This document shows, piece after piece, positions 50,814 through 58,906 of a DNA stretch of 64,000 bases (within the stretch, counting starts at the first letter, position 1; each line of letters opens with the position of its first letter). The stretch lies in the NCBI GenBank assembly GCA_016218575.1, contig JACRDN010000020.1, forward strand, positions 150,966 through 214,965, written 5' to 3'. Both the position numbers and the translations under genes were made by a program. This DNA comes from Elusimicrobiota bacterium. Its GTDB lineage: Bacteria > Elusimicrobiota > Elusimicrobia > UBA1565 > UBA9628. Under the pieces are notes generated by a model. The model was given only the letters and a program-made list of their open reading frames with translations, was not told where the DNA came from and ran no database searches.

Positions 50814-51115
50814 ACGAGAAAGTCGACATAGAGATTTTTCGGCGCAAGCTCACGGTCGAGATGGAAGGCCTCACCCCCATCGAGATCAACGCCTTGGCGC
50901 AGAAGGTCCACGAAAAAATGGCGGAGATCTCGGAAAGCAACCCTAAAATCGCCGACAGCTCCAAGCTCGCCATCATCACGGCCCTGGATTTCGCCGCGGA
51001 ACTCGAGAAAATTCGGGAAGCCCGCCAGACCGAGCTGCGCGTCGCGGAAAGGAAGATGGACGAAATGGCCCTTGCCCTCCAGAACGCCCTGGGCTCCGCC
51101 GCTTCCCGTGAATGA
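50810..51115 (+). CDS. zapA: Cell division protein ZapA
   Basis: 101 residues, GTG start overlapping the previous stop. N-terminal ZapA globular region (KVDIEIFRRKLTVEMEGL, INALAQKVHEKMAEI, KLAIITALDFAAELEKIRE) followed by a C-terminal coiled coil. ZapA tetramers cross-link FtsZ filaments at mid-cell. It overlaps rarA by 8 bp. Confidence 0.9.
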   Translation: MNEKVDIEIFRRKLTVEMEGLTPIEINALAQKVHEKMAEISESNPKIADSSKLAIITALDFAAELEKIREARQTELRVAERKMDEMALALQNALGSAASRE

Positions 51116-52415
51116 GGAGCTTTTCCCGACCCAATCCCCGCTCTCGGCCCAGCCCCTGGCCGCGCGCCTAGCCCCGCAAAACCTGGACGATTTCTCGGGT
51201 CAAGAACACCTTCTCGGCCCCGGCAAGATGCTCAGACGCCTCATCGAGGCGGGGAAATTCAGCTCCGCCCTCTTCTTCGGGCCTCCCGGATGCGGCAAGA
51301 CGGCCCTGGCCCGATATATCGCGGGGAAAGCCGAGGCCCACGTCGTGGAGCTCAACGCCGTCACCGCCGGGGTGGGCGACCTCAAGAAGGCGATCGAGCA
51401 GGCCAAATACGATTTGGGAAGCTTGGGGCGGCGCACCTTGCTCCTGGTGGATGAGATCCATCATTTCAACCGAACCCAGCAGGACGTGCTTCTTCCGGCC
51501 TGCGAGCGCGGAGACGCGCTTCTCATCGGCCTCACGACCGAGAACCCCTCGTTTTACGTGAACGCCGCCCTTCTTTCCCGGATCACCGCCTTCGAGTTCA
51601 AACCGCTCGGGGAGGAGGACTTGGCCAAGATCCTGCGCCGGGCGGTCAAGGACAAGGAGAAGGGCCTGGGTGCACTCAAGCTGGAGGCAGCGCCCGCGGC
51701 GGCCAAGCACCTAATCCAGATGGCGGGAGGAGACGCGCGCAAGCTCTTGAACGCCCTGGAACTTGCCGCCCTTTCCACGGCTCCCAACGCCCAAGGGAAT
51801 CGCGTGGTCGGCCTCGAGGTCGCTGAGGAATCCATCCGCCGCCGCTCCATACGCTACGACAAGAAATCCGACGACCACTACGACCACATCTCGGCCTTCA
51901 TCAAGTCCATGCGCGGCAGCGACCCCGACGCGGCCCTCTACTGGATGGCCAAGATGCTAGAGGCCGGGGAGGATCCCCGCTTCATCGCCCGGCGCGTCCT
52001 CATCTGCGCGGCCGAGGACGTGGGCAACGCCGATTTCCGGGCCCTGGTCATCGCCAACGCCGCCTTCCAAGCCGCGGAGGTCCTGGGAATGCCCGAGGCC
52101 CGCATTCCCTTGGCGCAGGCCGTCACTTACATCGCGGCGGCCCCCAAGTCCAACGCCGCCTATCTCGGCATCGACGCGGCCATGAAAGAGGCCCGCCACG
52201 GCCCGGCCCGGGAGGTCCCCCTGCACCTGCGCGACGCCAGCCTCGACGCCGAGTCCCGCGGGCACGGGAAGGGCTACAAGTACGCCCACGACTACCCCGG
52301 CCACTACGTGGAGCAGGAGTACATGCCAGGCCCCAAGCGCTTCTACGAGCCCTCCGATGAGGGCGACGAAAAGCGCATCAAGGAGCGGCTCAAGAGCCTA
52401 CGGCGCGAGCGCTAG
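51108..52415 (+). CDS. rarA: Replication-associated recombination ATPase RarA (MgsA)
   Basis: 435 residues from GTG 51108. AAA+ clamp-loader-like protein: LAARLAPQNLDDFSGQEHLL, Walker A FFGPPGCGKTALAR, Walker B LLLVDEIHHFNRTQQDVLLP, sensor TTENPSFYVNAALLSR, and the RarA C-terminal block YDKKSDDHYDHISAFIKSMR, GSDPDAALYWMAKMLEAGED. It acts at stalled replication forks. The last gene of the pheST-zapA run; a hairpin with two DnaA-box sequences lies just downstream. Confidence 0.96.
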   Translation: MNEELFPTQSPLSAQPLAARLAPQNLDDFSGQEHLLGPGKMLRRLIEAGKFSSALFFGPPGCGKTALARYIAGKAEAHVVELNAVTAGVGDLKKAIEQAKYDLGSLGRRTLLLVDEIHHFNRTQQDVLLPACERGDALLIGLTTENPSFYVNAALLSRITAFEFKPLGEEDLAKILRRAVKDKEKGLGALKLEAAPAAAKHLIQMAGGDARKLLNALELAALSTAPNAQGNRVVGLEVAEESIRRRSIRYDKKSDDHYDHISAFIKSMRGSDPDAALYWMAKMLEAGEDPRFIARRVLICAAEDVGNADFRALVIANAAFQAAEVLGMPEARIPLAQAVTYIAAAPKSNAAYLGIDAAMKEARHGPAREVPLHLRDASLDAESRGHGKGYKYAHDYPGHYVEQEYMPGPKRFYEPSDEGDEKRIKERLKSLRRER

Positions 52416-52432
52416 CAAATCCCGGCCCGCCA

Positions 52433-52471
52433 GTTATCCACAAAACTTCCTGGGAAGTTTTTGTGGATAAC
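52433..52471. promoter_or_regulatory. Hairpin formed by two inverted consensus DnaA boxes
   Basis: TTATCCACA (52434-52442) and TGTGGATAA (52462-52470) are perfect DnaA boxes facing each other. Together with inner ACTTCC/GGAAGT they form an 18-19 bp stem with a 2-nt loop and a one-base bulge. It may titrate DnaA or belong to an origin; as a terminator it lacks a T run after the stem. Confidence 0.7.
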
Positions 52472-52558
52472 TTTCCGCCATCCGCTTGGACATCCCTAGG
52501 CCTTTTTTCCCAATTAGAAGTGGGCCTTTTGCCGCGCCGCCTCTTCCCTAAAAGACCC

Positions 52559-52587
52559 CTGACGATATCCGTCCTCAGGGCTAAACT
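52559..52587 (+). promoter_or_regulatory. Promoter: CTGACG and TAAACT, leaderless start at 52594
   Basis: CTGACG (52559-52564) and TAAACT (52582-52587) are 17 bp apart; the ATG at 52594 follows the -10 box after exactly 6 nt. Confidence 0.55.
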
Positions 52588-52593
52588 CCCGTC

Positions 52594-53484
52594 ATGAAAA
52601 ACAGTTTTATCGGCAAGGCTTTCTCGACGTTGATTTCCATTTCCCTGACCCCATGCTGGTCTTTGGCCAGCTCGGCCACGTCGGCCGCCGAGGGAGCGCA
52701 TGAGGCCGCGCCCCTGCTGCATATCAAAACGCCTCATCTGAAATGGGCGGAAAGAAGTCTCAAAGAGCTCCCCGGTAGAATTCCAACGCCGGACGCCATC
52801 ATGGCGCATCACTATAAAGGACATCCCGGCCTGGACCAAAGCGACGCCCTTCTCGAAAGAGCGGGCCTCACTCCCATCGGCCAAATCATGGCCGCTTATC
52901 AGCAGCAGGAGCCCGCCGCCGGCCTGGAGGACGGCCGCCAGGCCCTCGCGGACCTCCAGATGGCCATGGATCAGGCCCTTAAATTTAAAATCGAGTCAAT
53001 CCCGGAGCCCGCCCCTTCCCAGCCGCAAATCGGGCTCATCTCCAAGACAAATGAGAAAGCCGCTCGGGTTGAACATGGGGCTGCAAGCTCGAAGTCTGCG
53101 AGACAAAGTTCTTGGAGGGACACCCTGTTCGTGGGAACCGCGGTGGGGCTTATGGCGGCAACCCTTTGGCATGGGAGGCTGCCGCCGGCGCAGCCGCAAA
53201 CCGCTCCAGCGGATCGTTCTGTGAGCACTCCCGCCGTTCCGCGCGATGAGGTCGATTTCACGACTAAGTCCAACCCTTTTTTCGGCGTCAAGGGAGCGCG
53301 TTACAGCCACTATCGCCGGTTCGTGTTTTATAACGATGGCTATATCTACGGCGTTTCAAAATCCGGAGAAGAAGTGCAAATAACGCGCGCTGCGTCTCTT
53401 GAAAAGTTTCTCAAAGGGCTGAAAAATACGCAGTCCGCCAAGCCCGGAAAGAAGCGCCGCCCAACGCCCGCGCAATCCCGCTAA
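52594..53484 (+). CDS. Exported/membrane-anchored protein of unknown function
   Basis: 296 residues. Signal peptide to about residue 28, a 145-residue polar, Ala/Gln-rich segment, one TM helix at about 178-195 (TLFVGTAVGLMAATLWHG), a Pro-rich linker and a small C-terminal domain (SHYRRFVFYNDGYIYGVSKS) before a basic tail. The layout of signal peptide, low-complexity region, TM helix and small domain recurs in the next gene. Family unknown. No Shine-Dalgarno sequence. Confidence 0.65.
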   Translation: MKNSFIGKAFSTLISISLTPCWSLASSATSAAEGAHEAAPLLHIKTPHLKWAERSLKELPGRIPTPDAIMAHHYKGHPGLDQSDALLERAGLTPIGQIMAAYQQQEPAAGLEDGRQALADLQMAMDQALKFKIESIPEPAPSQPQIGLISKTNEKAARVEHGAASSKSARQSSWRDTLFVGTAVGLMAATLWHGRLPPAQPQTAPADRSVSTPAVPRDEVDFTTKSNPFFGVKGARYSHYRRFVFYNDGYIYGVSKSGEEVQITRAASLEKFLKGLKNTQSAKPGKKRRPTPAQSR

Positions 53485-53634
53485 AACCTCTCCCCGCCTA
53501 ATAGCCGCGGACTACACGGCCCATGCGCTACTAGGCCCTCTGCCGCTCTCTCTGTAGGCCTTTGGTTGCATAAGTCTTTTCACTCAGTTTTTTTAAATAG
53601 GGCAAGATTAAAAATGTTTTTTAAAGGACTTGTC

Positions 53635-55719
53635 ATGAAAACATTTTCCACCTTGCTCAGTCTTTGCCTCCTGCTGCAAACATTTGTCAGCCCCCAGCTA
53701 TGGGCCGCGCACAAAGCGCAGGAATACATCAGAAGGCCACCAACGATCATCCTTTCTCCAATTGGTATCCACTCCGAGACAACGCTTAAGCCTGGCCGCA
53801 AGCAAGCGAAGCTCATCTGGGTAACCAGGAATTTCCTGGTCCGAGGCGGAGCTCAAATCCAGGCCGGAATGGATTCCTTGGTCCAAGCCTCGCGCAGGTT
53901 TTTTGACTGCGCCGCCGGCCATTTCCCTCTTGCCGGACCCATTTTATCTCCAGCCTATGCCCCCCCCGGAGCGGCAGGCCGCCCTTCGGCTCATCCGCTG
54001 ACGAAAAGCGCGAGCGCGGTTTACATGAAGGCTTCTAACAACGGAGGGCCCGGGGCTCGCAATCCCATAGGCCAAGGCTTCCCATCCCAACCGCAAAATT
54101 CCGAAAAACAGCGGCAATTGCTGCCGCGGCTCGGCACCGCATTGTTGCTGGGATCTGTTGTCGGGACAGGCCTCGTCCTTTCAACGCTTCGTCACTGGCA
54201 GGGCTTTGGCTGGGCATTCCTAGCCGCCTTGGGCAACGAGCGGGAAATCGGATTCGGCCCCAAGCTTGCCCTTGCCCCGGTGGTCATTGGCCTAGCCGCC
54301 TCCTTGCCGGCGTTCGCAGCCGTGGGAGGGGGGCTCGGCGGAGCGCTTCACGGCTACCGCGCTGAAAACGCTCGGCAAGCCTTGCGAGACGCGTCCGTAT
54401 TCCTGTCCAAATTTAACGCGCAGTTCGCGCCGAACTTGATCAGCTTCCTCCCTATGGCCCGGCAGCCCGTCCCCTTGAGCAACAAGGCCAAGCTTGACAC
54501 CAACACCCGCATCGCCATCATCGGAGCCGGAGCCTCGGGAATCGCGGCCGCGCGCCGCCTCATCGAGAAAGGCTATCGGCATGTAACTGTATTTGAATCC
54601 AAGCCCCAGGCCGGAGGAAAGGTCAATTCAACCCGCGATGAAGGACAGGCCTACGACATGGGGGCCGTCATCGTGGCAGGCCATTACCTGGAGATCAAGG
54701 AGCTCGCCAAACGCGTAGGTCTCCATGAAAGGACGGGTAGCCCAATAGGTTTTTACTCCTGGGCCAAGGGGCAACTCATGAGCCCCTGGGGAAGCGTCGC
54801 TCCCATGGAGTTGGCCTCGAATATCGCCAAATATATTTGGCTGCTTTTGACTGATTTCAACGACTCCATCAAATCGCGCTTTCAAAAAGTTCACCCGCTA
54901 CTCGCCGCTCCCACAGGGGATTTCCTAAAAGCCATGGGGCTGTCGGCCCTGGGAACCTTGTGGAAGCCCATGGTAACTGGTTTTGCCTACGGCAACTATG
55001 AAAAAACCCCCGCCGTATACTTCCTAGAGTTCGTGACCCTCCGGGCAGCATTGAATTGGGGAGAATGGCGCTACTGGGAAGGCGGTTTTGCCGAGCTTTT
55101 TAGGCGCTTGGCGGCCTTGCCCGGCCCGGATTTCCGCTATAATTCGCCGGTCAAACACATGGAACGAACCCACCATGGAGTCATTATTGAAACCAAGCAA
55201 GGGCTTGAGGAATTTGACCAGGTGATCGTGACAACGAACCCCAGTGAAACCCTGAAATTTTTGGACTCGTCGCCAGAGGAAAAAGACCTCTTTCAACGGG
55301 TCGAAACCTACAACTTGCGCGTCTATCTCGTCAGGGCCGAGGGACTGGCGCCAGGATGGAACATGATCGCTGAGGACGTCGAAGAGGGCCGTCTCATCAG
55401 CTGGGACAGCCAACATCCCGGCTCGAACCTCTTCACGCTCTACGCATTCGCGGGCCACGGCATGAGCGACGAAGATGTTTTGACGAAGGTGCGCCAGGAC
55501 GTGGAGCGATTGGGCGGCTCCATTAAAAGCGTGGAGGAAAAACGACGCTGGAGATACTTTCCTCACGTGAGACCTCAAGACATCCGCGCCGGGTTCTTCG
55601 AAAGAATAGCCGCGCTTCAAGGGCAAAACCGAACCACGTGGGTGGGCAGCACCTTGGGCTTCGAAACGGTTTCTACCACCGTGATATTCAGCCAATCCAT
55701 GGTTGAAGACCGTTTTTGA
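53635..55719 (+). CDS. Exported, membrane-anchored flavin amine oxidase-like protein
   Basis: 694 residues from ATG 53635 with AAAGGA 6 nt upstream; an earlier TTG frame is unsupported. Signal peptide MKTFSTLLSLCLLLQTFVSP, then about 130 low-complexity residues, two hydrophobic helices (about 165-187 and 205-238), then the oxidoreductase: dinucleotide-binding IAIIGAGASGIAAARRL (about 293-310), VFESKPQAGGKVNSTR and AYDMGAVIVAG, ending with TTWVGSTLGFETVSTTV in the place of the usual C-terminal FAD contact. Relatives include amine oxidases and protoporphyrinogen oxidases. A Sec signal on such a flavoprotein is unusual. Substrate unknown. Confidence 0.82.
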   Translation: MKTFSTLLSLCLLLQTFVSPQLWAAHKAQEYIRRPPTIILSPIGIHSETTLKPGRKQAKLIWVTRNFLVRGGAQIQAGMDSLVQASRRFFDCAAGHFPLAGPILSPAYAPPGAAGRPSAHPLTKSASAVYMKASNNGGPGARNPIGQGFPSQPQNSEKQRQLLPRLGTALLLGSVVGTGLVLSTLRHWQGFGWAFLAALGNEREIGFGPKLALAPVVIGLAASLPAFAAVGGGLGGALHGYRAENARQALRDASVFLSKFNAQFAPNLISFLPMARQPVPLSNKAKLDTNTRIAIIGAGASGIAAARRLIEKGYRHVTVFESKPQAGGKVNSTRDEGQAYDMGAVIVAGHYLEIKELAKRVGLHERTGSPIGFYSWAKGQLMSPWGSVAPMELASNIAKYIWLLLTDFNDSIKSRFQKVHPLLAAPTGDFLKAMGLSALGTLWKPMVTGFAYGNYEKTPAVYFLEFVTLRAALNWGEWRYWEGGFAELFRRLAALPGPDFRYNSPVKHMERTHHGVIIETKQGLEEFDQVIVTTNPSETLKFLDSSPEEKDLFQRVETYNLRVYLVRAEGLAPGWNMIAEDVEEGRLISWDSQHPGSNLFTLYAFAGHGMSDEDVLTKVRQDVERLGGSIKSVEEKRRWRYFPHVRPQDIRAGFFERIAALQGQNRTTWVGSTLGFETVSTTVIFSQSMVEDRF

Positions 55720-56188
55720 GGAAGACTCTACCGCGGTCGGGAATGGGCCTTGTGGCGCTGTAGGCCTATTGTCTCTCCCCAAATAGGTCTTTCGCCTCTT
55801 TAGGCTTTGGTCTCTTATTCTTATAGTTTCTCATGCTGCTTGGCAGGCGCAAACGAACGGAGACTTTTTCTCTCGCTCTGACCATCCTTGGCCCAGCCAA
55901 GAGCTTGAAAAGCCGCCGCCGTAGCCTGCTTATGTCTCTTAGCGGCAATGCTGCCTTACATTACTTATCCGCCCTTAATAAGCTCCCCAACCTTGGCGCT
56001 AGGTTTTTTCCTGGGATATATAATCGCGCAGATACTCATAATGACGGCTCCTCCATCTCTGCGGCGCAAAAACTCGGGCCCAAACACCATTAGGCCTAAA
56101 GACTTCCTTCCTCATAGGCCTTTCGGCCCACTCCCGGCGAGAGTAAGTTAGCTAGATTAGCGGCACATTCGCGCAAGGAGAACAACTC
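55720..56188. other. 469-bp spacer with GGCC words and a possible decayed small gene
   Basis: Both edges carry GGCC-type words (about 55744-55805 and 56078-56132). A frame from ATG 55833 (86 codons, TATAGT 5 nt upstream) gives a basic peptide; from 55948 a different frame gives a hydrophobic stretch TLALGFFLGYIIAQILIM. Together they look like a small membrane-protein gene broken by a frameshift, or chance. No RNA gene is recognised. Confidence 0.3.
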
Positions 56189-56863
56189 ATGCAAAGAAAA
56201 GCCGCCGCATCAAGCCTCGCCGCTTTCTTGGCCTTGGCCTGGACCTCTGCCGCCTGGTCCGCGCAGACCAAGAAGCTGTCGGAAATCCTGCAAGCCCCCC
56301 TGCCCCAGGCGCAGTCGGTCGAAACCCCGGCGGTTCCGGAGCTGGGACTGCCCTCCAAGACCCAAATCAAGGCCGTGGACGTCTATGACGATCCGCTCAT
56401 GGCCGTGGACGACGTCCAGCTGACCTCCGGGCCGCAGGCCGCCTCCGTAGGGCAGAGCACCGTCGACGCCGGAAGCTCCCGGGCCGGAAGGATCCTGCGG
56501 GCCGCCGCCTCCTCCAGCCGCGCGAGCTACTCCTCGGCCCAAATATTCAACAACGTCTACAGCAGCCTTTATTCAACCCTCATTTCATGGCCCAATCCCG
56601 GCTATGAGTTCAGGGGCTGCAAGGAAGGCACCTTGGCCTTCGTGCTGAGCGGAACGAACATGATCTACCTCTGCTCGCGCAGCGTCTACGGAAGCTACTC
56701 CGGCAGCCATTCCTTGGCCCAAATACTCATCCATGAGTCCGCGCACCTCACCGGCTACTGGAACGAGTGCGACGCCACCGTGGTGGAAGTCGCGGCCATG
56801 CGCTTCTCCGGAGAGGGCCTGGCATTCCAGAACGGATACATGAGGCAGTGCGGGCTGGAATAA
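56189..56863 (+). CDS. Exported putative zinc metalloprotease (HESAH)
   Basis: 224 residues with a CAAGGAG ribosome binding site. Signal peptide to AAWSAQ (about residue 26). A linker region to about 110, then a C-terminal domain with ILIHESAHLTGYWNECDATV: HExxH followed 8 residues later by Glu, and AAMRFSGEGLAF. Two Cys pairs (GCKEGT, LCSR, ECD, QCGLE) could be disulfides. The motif suggests a small gluzincin-type peptidase; I know no named family. The lipoprotein gene starts 5 bp downstream. Confidence 0.72.
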   Translation: MQRKAAASSLAAFLALAWTSAAWSAQTKKLSEILQAPLPQAQSVETPAVPELGLPSKTQIKAVDVYDDPLMAVDDVQLTSGPQAASVGQSTVDAGSSRAGRILRAAASSSRASYSSAQIFNNVYSSLYSTLISWPNPGYEFRGCKEGTLAFVLSGTNMIYLCSRSVYGSYSGSHSLAQILIHESAHLTGYWNECDATVVEVAAMRFSGEGLAFQNGYMRQCGLE

Positions 56864-56868
56864 ACGGC

Positions 56869-57351
56869 ATGCTTTGGCGCGCAGGCCTGCAGGCCTGCGC
56901 GCTACTGGCCTGCTCCCTACTGCAATCTTGCACGGCCCTCCGCGAGCCCAAGCTCGCGGAGGGCCCGGTGCGGGACGTGGAAATTAAATTCTCAAGAACT
57001 CCCTGCTTTGGGGCCTGCCCCGTCTATTCCATCGCCATAGCCGGGAACGGAGCCGTAAGCTACCTGGGAGAAGGGCACGTAGCCGTCAAAGGCCCGGCCT
57101 CGGGCCGCCTATCCCCGGATCAAGTCCGCCGCCTGCTCAAGGCCTTGGACGAGGCCCGGTTTTTCAGCCTCCAAAACGAGTACACGCATATCCAGATCAC
57201 GGACGCGCCCGGAACCGTGATCGAGGTCATCTCCAAAGCCAGGAGCAAAAAGGTAATCCACAACCAGGGAGACCTAAGCGCCCCCCCCGCCCTCGAGCGC
57301 CTCGAGGATGCGATCGATGAAATCGTGGGCTCCCAAAAATGGGTAAAATAG
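56869..57351 (+). CDS. Lipoprotein with DUF6438-like domain
   Basis: 160 residues from ATG 56869. Signal peptide with lipobox LLQSC (Cys at about 21). The domain VEIKFSRTPCFGACPVYSIA, GAVSYLGEGHVAVKG and VRRLLKALDEARFFSL fits the DUF6438 pattern (CFGxCPVY with a following strand-rich region). The two conserved cysteines may form a disulfide. Role unknown. It lies right after the HESAH protein and may be cotranscribed. Confidence 0.78.
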   Translation: MLWRAGLQACALLACSLLQSCTALREPKLAEGPVRDVEIKFSRTPCFGACPVYSIAIAGNGAVSYLGEGHVAVKGPASGRLSPDQVRRLLKALDEARFFSLQNEYTHIQITDAPGTVIEVISKARSKKVIHNQGDLSAPPALERLEDAIDEIVGSQKWVK

Positions 57352-57375
57352 GCGTCGGCGCCGCGCCGCCGCCCA

Positions 57376-58599
57376 ATGCCACTCCAGCCTCCGGTTAAAA
57401 TATTCTCGGTTTCCGAGCTCAACGGCCAAATTCACGAGCTATTGGAATCTTCCTTCGCCGAGCTCTGGGTGGAGGGGGAGATTTCCAATTGCCGGGCCTA
57501 TCCTTCCGGCCACACCTATTTCACCCTCAAGGACGAAAGCGCCCAAATCGCGGCCGTGCTTTTCAAGGGCTCGGCCTGGGGCCTGCGCTTCAAGCTCCAG
57601 GACGGGCTCAAGGTCCTGGCCCGGGCCCGGGTCTCTTCCTATATAAAGAGAGGAGAAGTTCAGCTCGTGGTCTCAAGCCTCGAGCCCCGCGAGAAGGGCG
57701 CCCTCCAGCTCGCCTTCGAGCAGCTCAAGGCGCGCTTGGCCGCGGAGGGGCTTTTCGATGAGGCCAGAAAAAAGCCCCTGCCGCGCTTTCCCTCGAGCCT
57801 GGGGATCATCACGTCTCTTCAAGGTGCGGCGGTCCACGACATGCTCTCGGTACTGGGCCGGCGTTGGCCGCGTCTGGCAGTCCTGATCCATCCCGTGAAG
57901 GTCCAAGGCGATGGCGCCAAGGAGCAAATCGCTCAAGCCATTTCCAACTTCAATAGGCATTTCCCCGAGACCCAGGTCCTGCTCGTGGGCCGCGGAGGAG
58001 GCTCCATGGAGGACCTCTGGGCCTTCAACGAGGAGATCGTGGCCCGGGCCATCGCCGAGTCCAAGATACCCGTCATCTCCTGCGTGGGACACGAGACCGA
58101 CTTCACCATCGCCGATTTCGTCGCGGACAGGCGCGCCCCCACGCCCTCGGCCGCGGCGGAGCTGGCCGTGCCCGACCAGAGGGAGATCTTGGCGCGCGTC
58201 GGGGAGCTTAAGAAGCGCCTGGCGGATTGCGCCCGGGACCGTCTCAAGCGCCTCGAGGAGCGCCTCCTGCTCGCGCGCCGGCACCCCCTTCTTCAAAGCC
58301 CCCACCGGCTCTACGAGGAGCGCATCAAGCGCGTGGACGAGCTCTTGGGTAGGCTCCCCGAGGCCGTCAAGAGAGCCCTCCTGCACGCCGAGAAGGATCT
58401 CCGGCTCCAGGCCCACAAACTCGACGCCTTCAGCCCCCTCAAGGTTCTGTCCAGGGGCTACGCCATCGCCGAGAAGCTCCCCGGCGGAGAGATACTGAGA
58501 GCGAGCTCCCAGGCCGCGCCGGGAGACCGCCTGCGCCTGCGCCTCCACGAGGGCCACGTCTTTTGCGAGGTCATCCCCCATGAACAACAAAACTCCTAA
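57376..58599 (+). CDS. xseA: Exodeoxyribonuclease VII large subunit
   Basis: 407 residues. N-terminal OB fold: FSVSELNGQIHELLESSF, ELWVEGEISNCRAYPSGHTYF and TLKDESAQIAAVLFKG. Catalytic domain: SSLGIITSLQGAAVHDMLSVLGRR, VLLVGRGGGSMEDLWAFNEE and PVISCVGHETDFTIADFVAD, RAPTPSAAAE. C-terminal coiled coil and SRGYAIAEK end. With XseB it degrades single-stranded DNA. It overlaps xseB by 20 bp. Confidence 0.97.
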   Translation: MPLQPPVKIFSVSELNGQIHELLESSFAELWVEGEISNCRAYPSGHTYFTLKDESAQIAAVLFKGSAWGLRFKLQDGLKVLARARVSSYIKRGEVQLVVSSLEPREKGALQLAFEQLKARLAAEGLFDEARKKPLPRFPSSLGIITSLQGAAVHDMLSVLGRRWPRLAVLIHPVKVQGDGAKEQIAQAISNFNRHFPETQVLLVGRGGGSMEDLWAFNEEIVARAIAESKIPVISCVGHETDFTIADFVADRRAPTPSAAAELAVPDQREILARVGELKKRLADCARDRLKRLEERLLLARRHPLLQSPHRLYEERIKRVDELLGRLPEAVKRALLHAEKDLRLQAHKLDAFSPLKVLSRGYAIAEKLPGGEILRASSQAAPGDRLRLRLHEGHVFCEVIPHEQQNS

Positions 58600-58822
58600 A
58601 AAAGAGCCGTTCGAAACCTCCCTCGAGAAGCTCGAGGAGATCGTGCGCCAGCTTGAATGCGGCGAGAAGGGATTGGAACAGTCCCTCGAACTCTTCGAAA
58701 AAGGCGTGGTCCTGGCCAAGGAGCTCTCCCGTCAGCTCGAAGAGGCCAAGCGCAAGGTCGAGGTCCTGTCCAAGGAAAACGGGAAGCTCTCCCGGAAGGC
58801 CTTCGAGGAAGCCGGGGATTAG
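58580..58822 (+). CDS. xseB: Exodeoxyribonuclease VII small subunit
   Basis: 80 residues. The XseB consensus is clear: FETSLEKLEEIVRQLECGEK, LEQSLELFEKGVVLAKEL and a C-terminal KVEVLSK. The subunit wraps around the XseA coiled coil. Translationally coupled to xseA; a terminator follows. Confidence 0.96.
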   Translation: MNNKTPKKEPFETSLEKLEEIVRQLECGEKGLEQSLELFEKGVVLAKELSRQLEEAKRKVEVLSKENGKLSRKAFEEAGD

Positions 58823-58845
58823 CCCGGCAAAGCCTGGTTTCCCAA

Positions 58846-58884
58846 TCAAAAGCCCCTTGCCTAAAAGCAGGCAAGGGGCTTTGA
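58846..58884. terminator. Bidirectional terminator between xseB and the SIMPL gene
   Basis: Arms around AAGCCCCTTGCCT and AGGCAAGGGGCTT form a 15-16 bp stem with loop AAAAGC and A/T runs at both sides, suiting the two convergent genes. Confidence 0.8.
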
Positions 58885-58906
58885 TATGAAGGAACTAACA
58901 AGTCAA

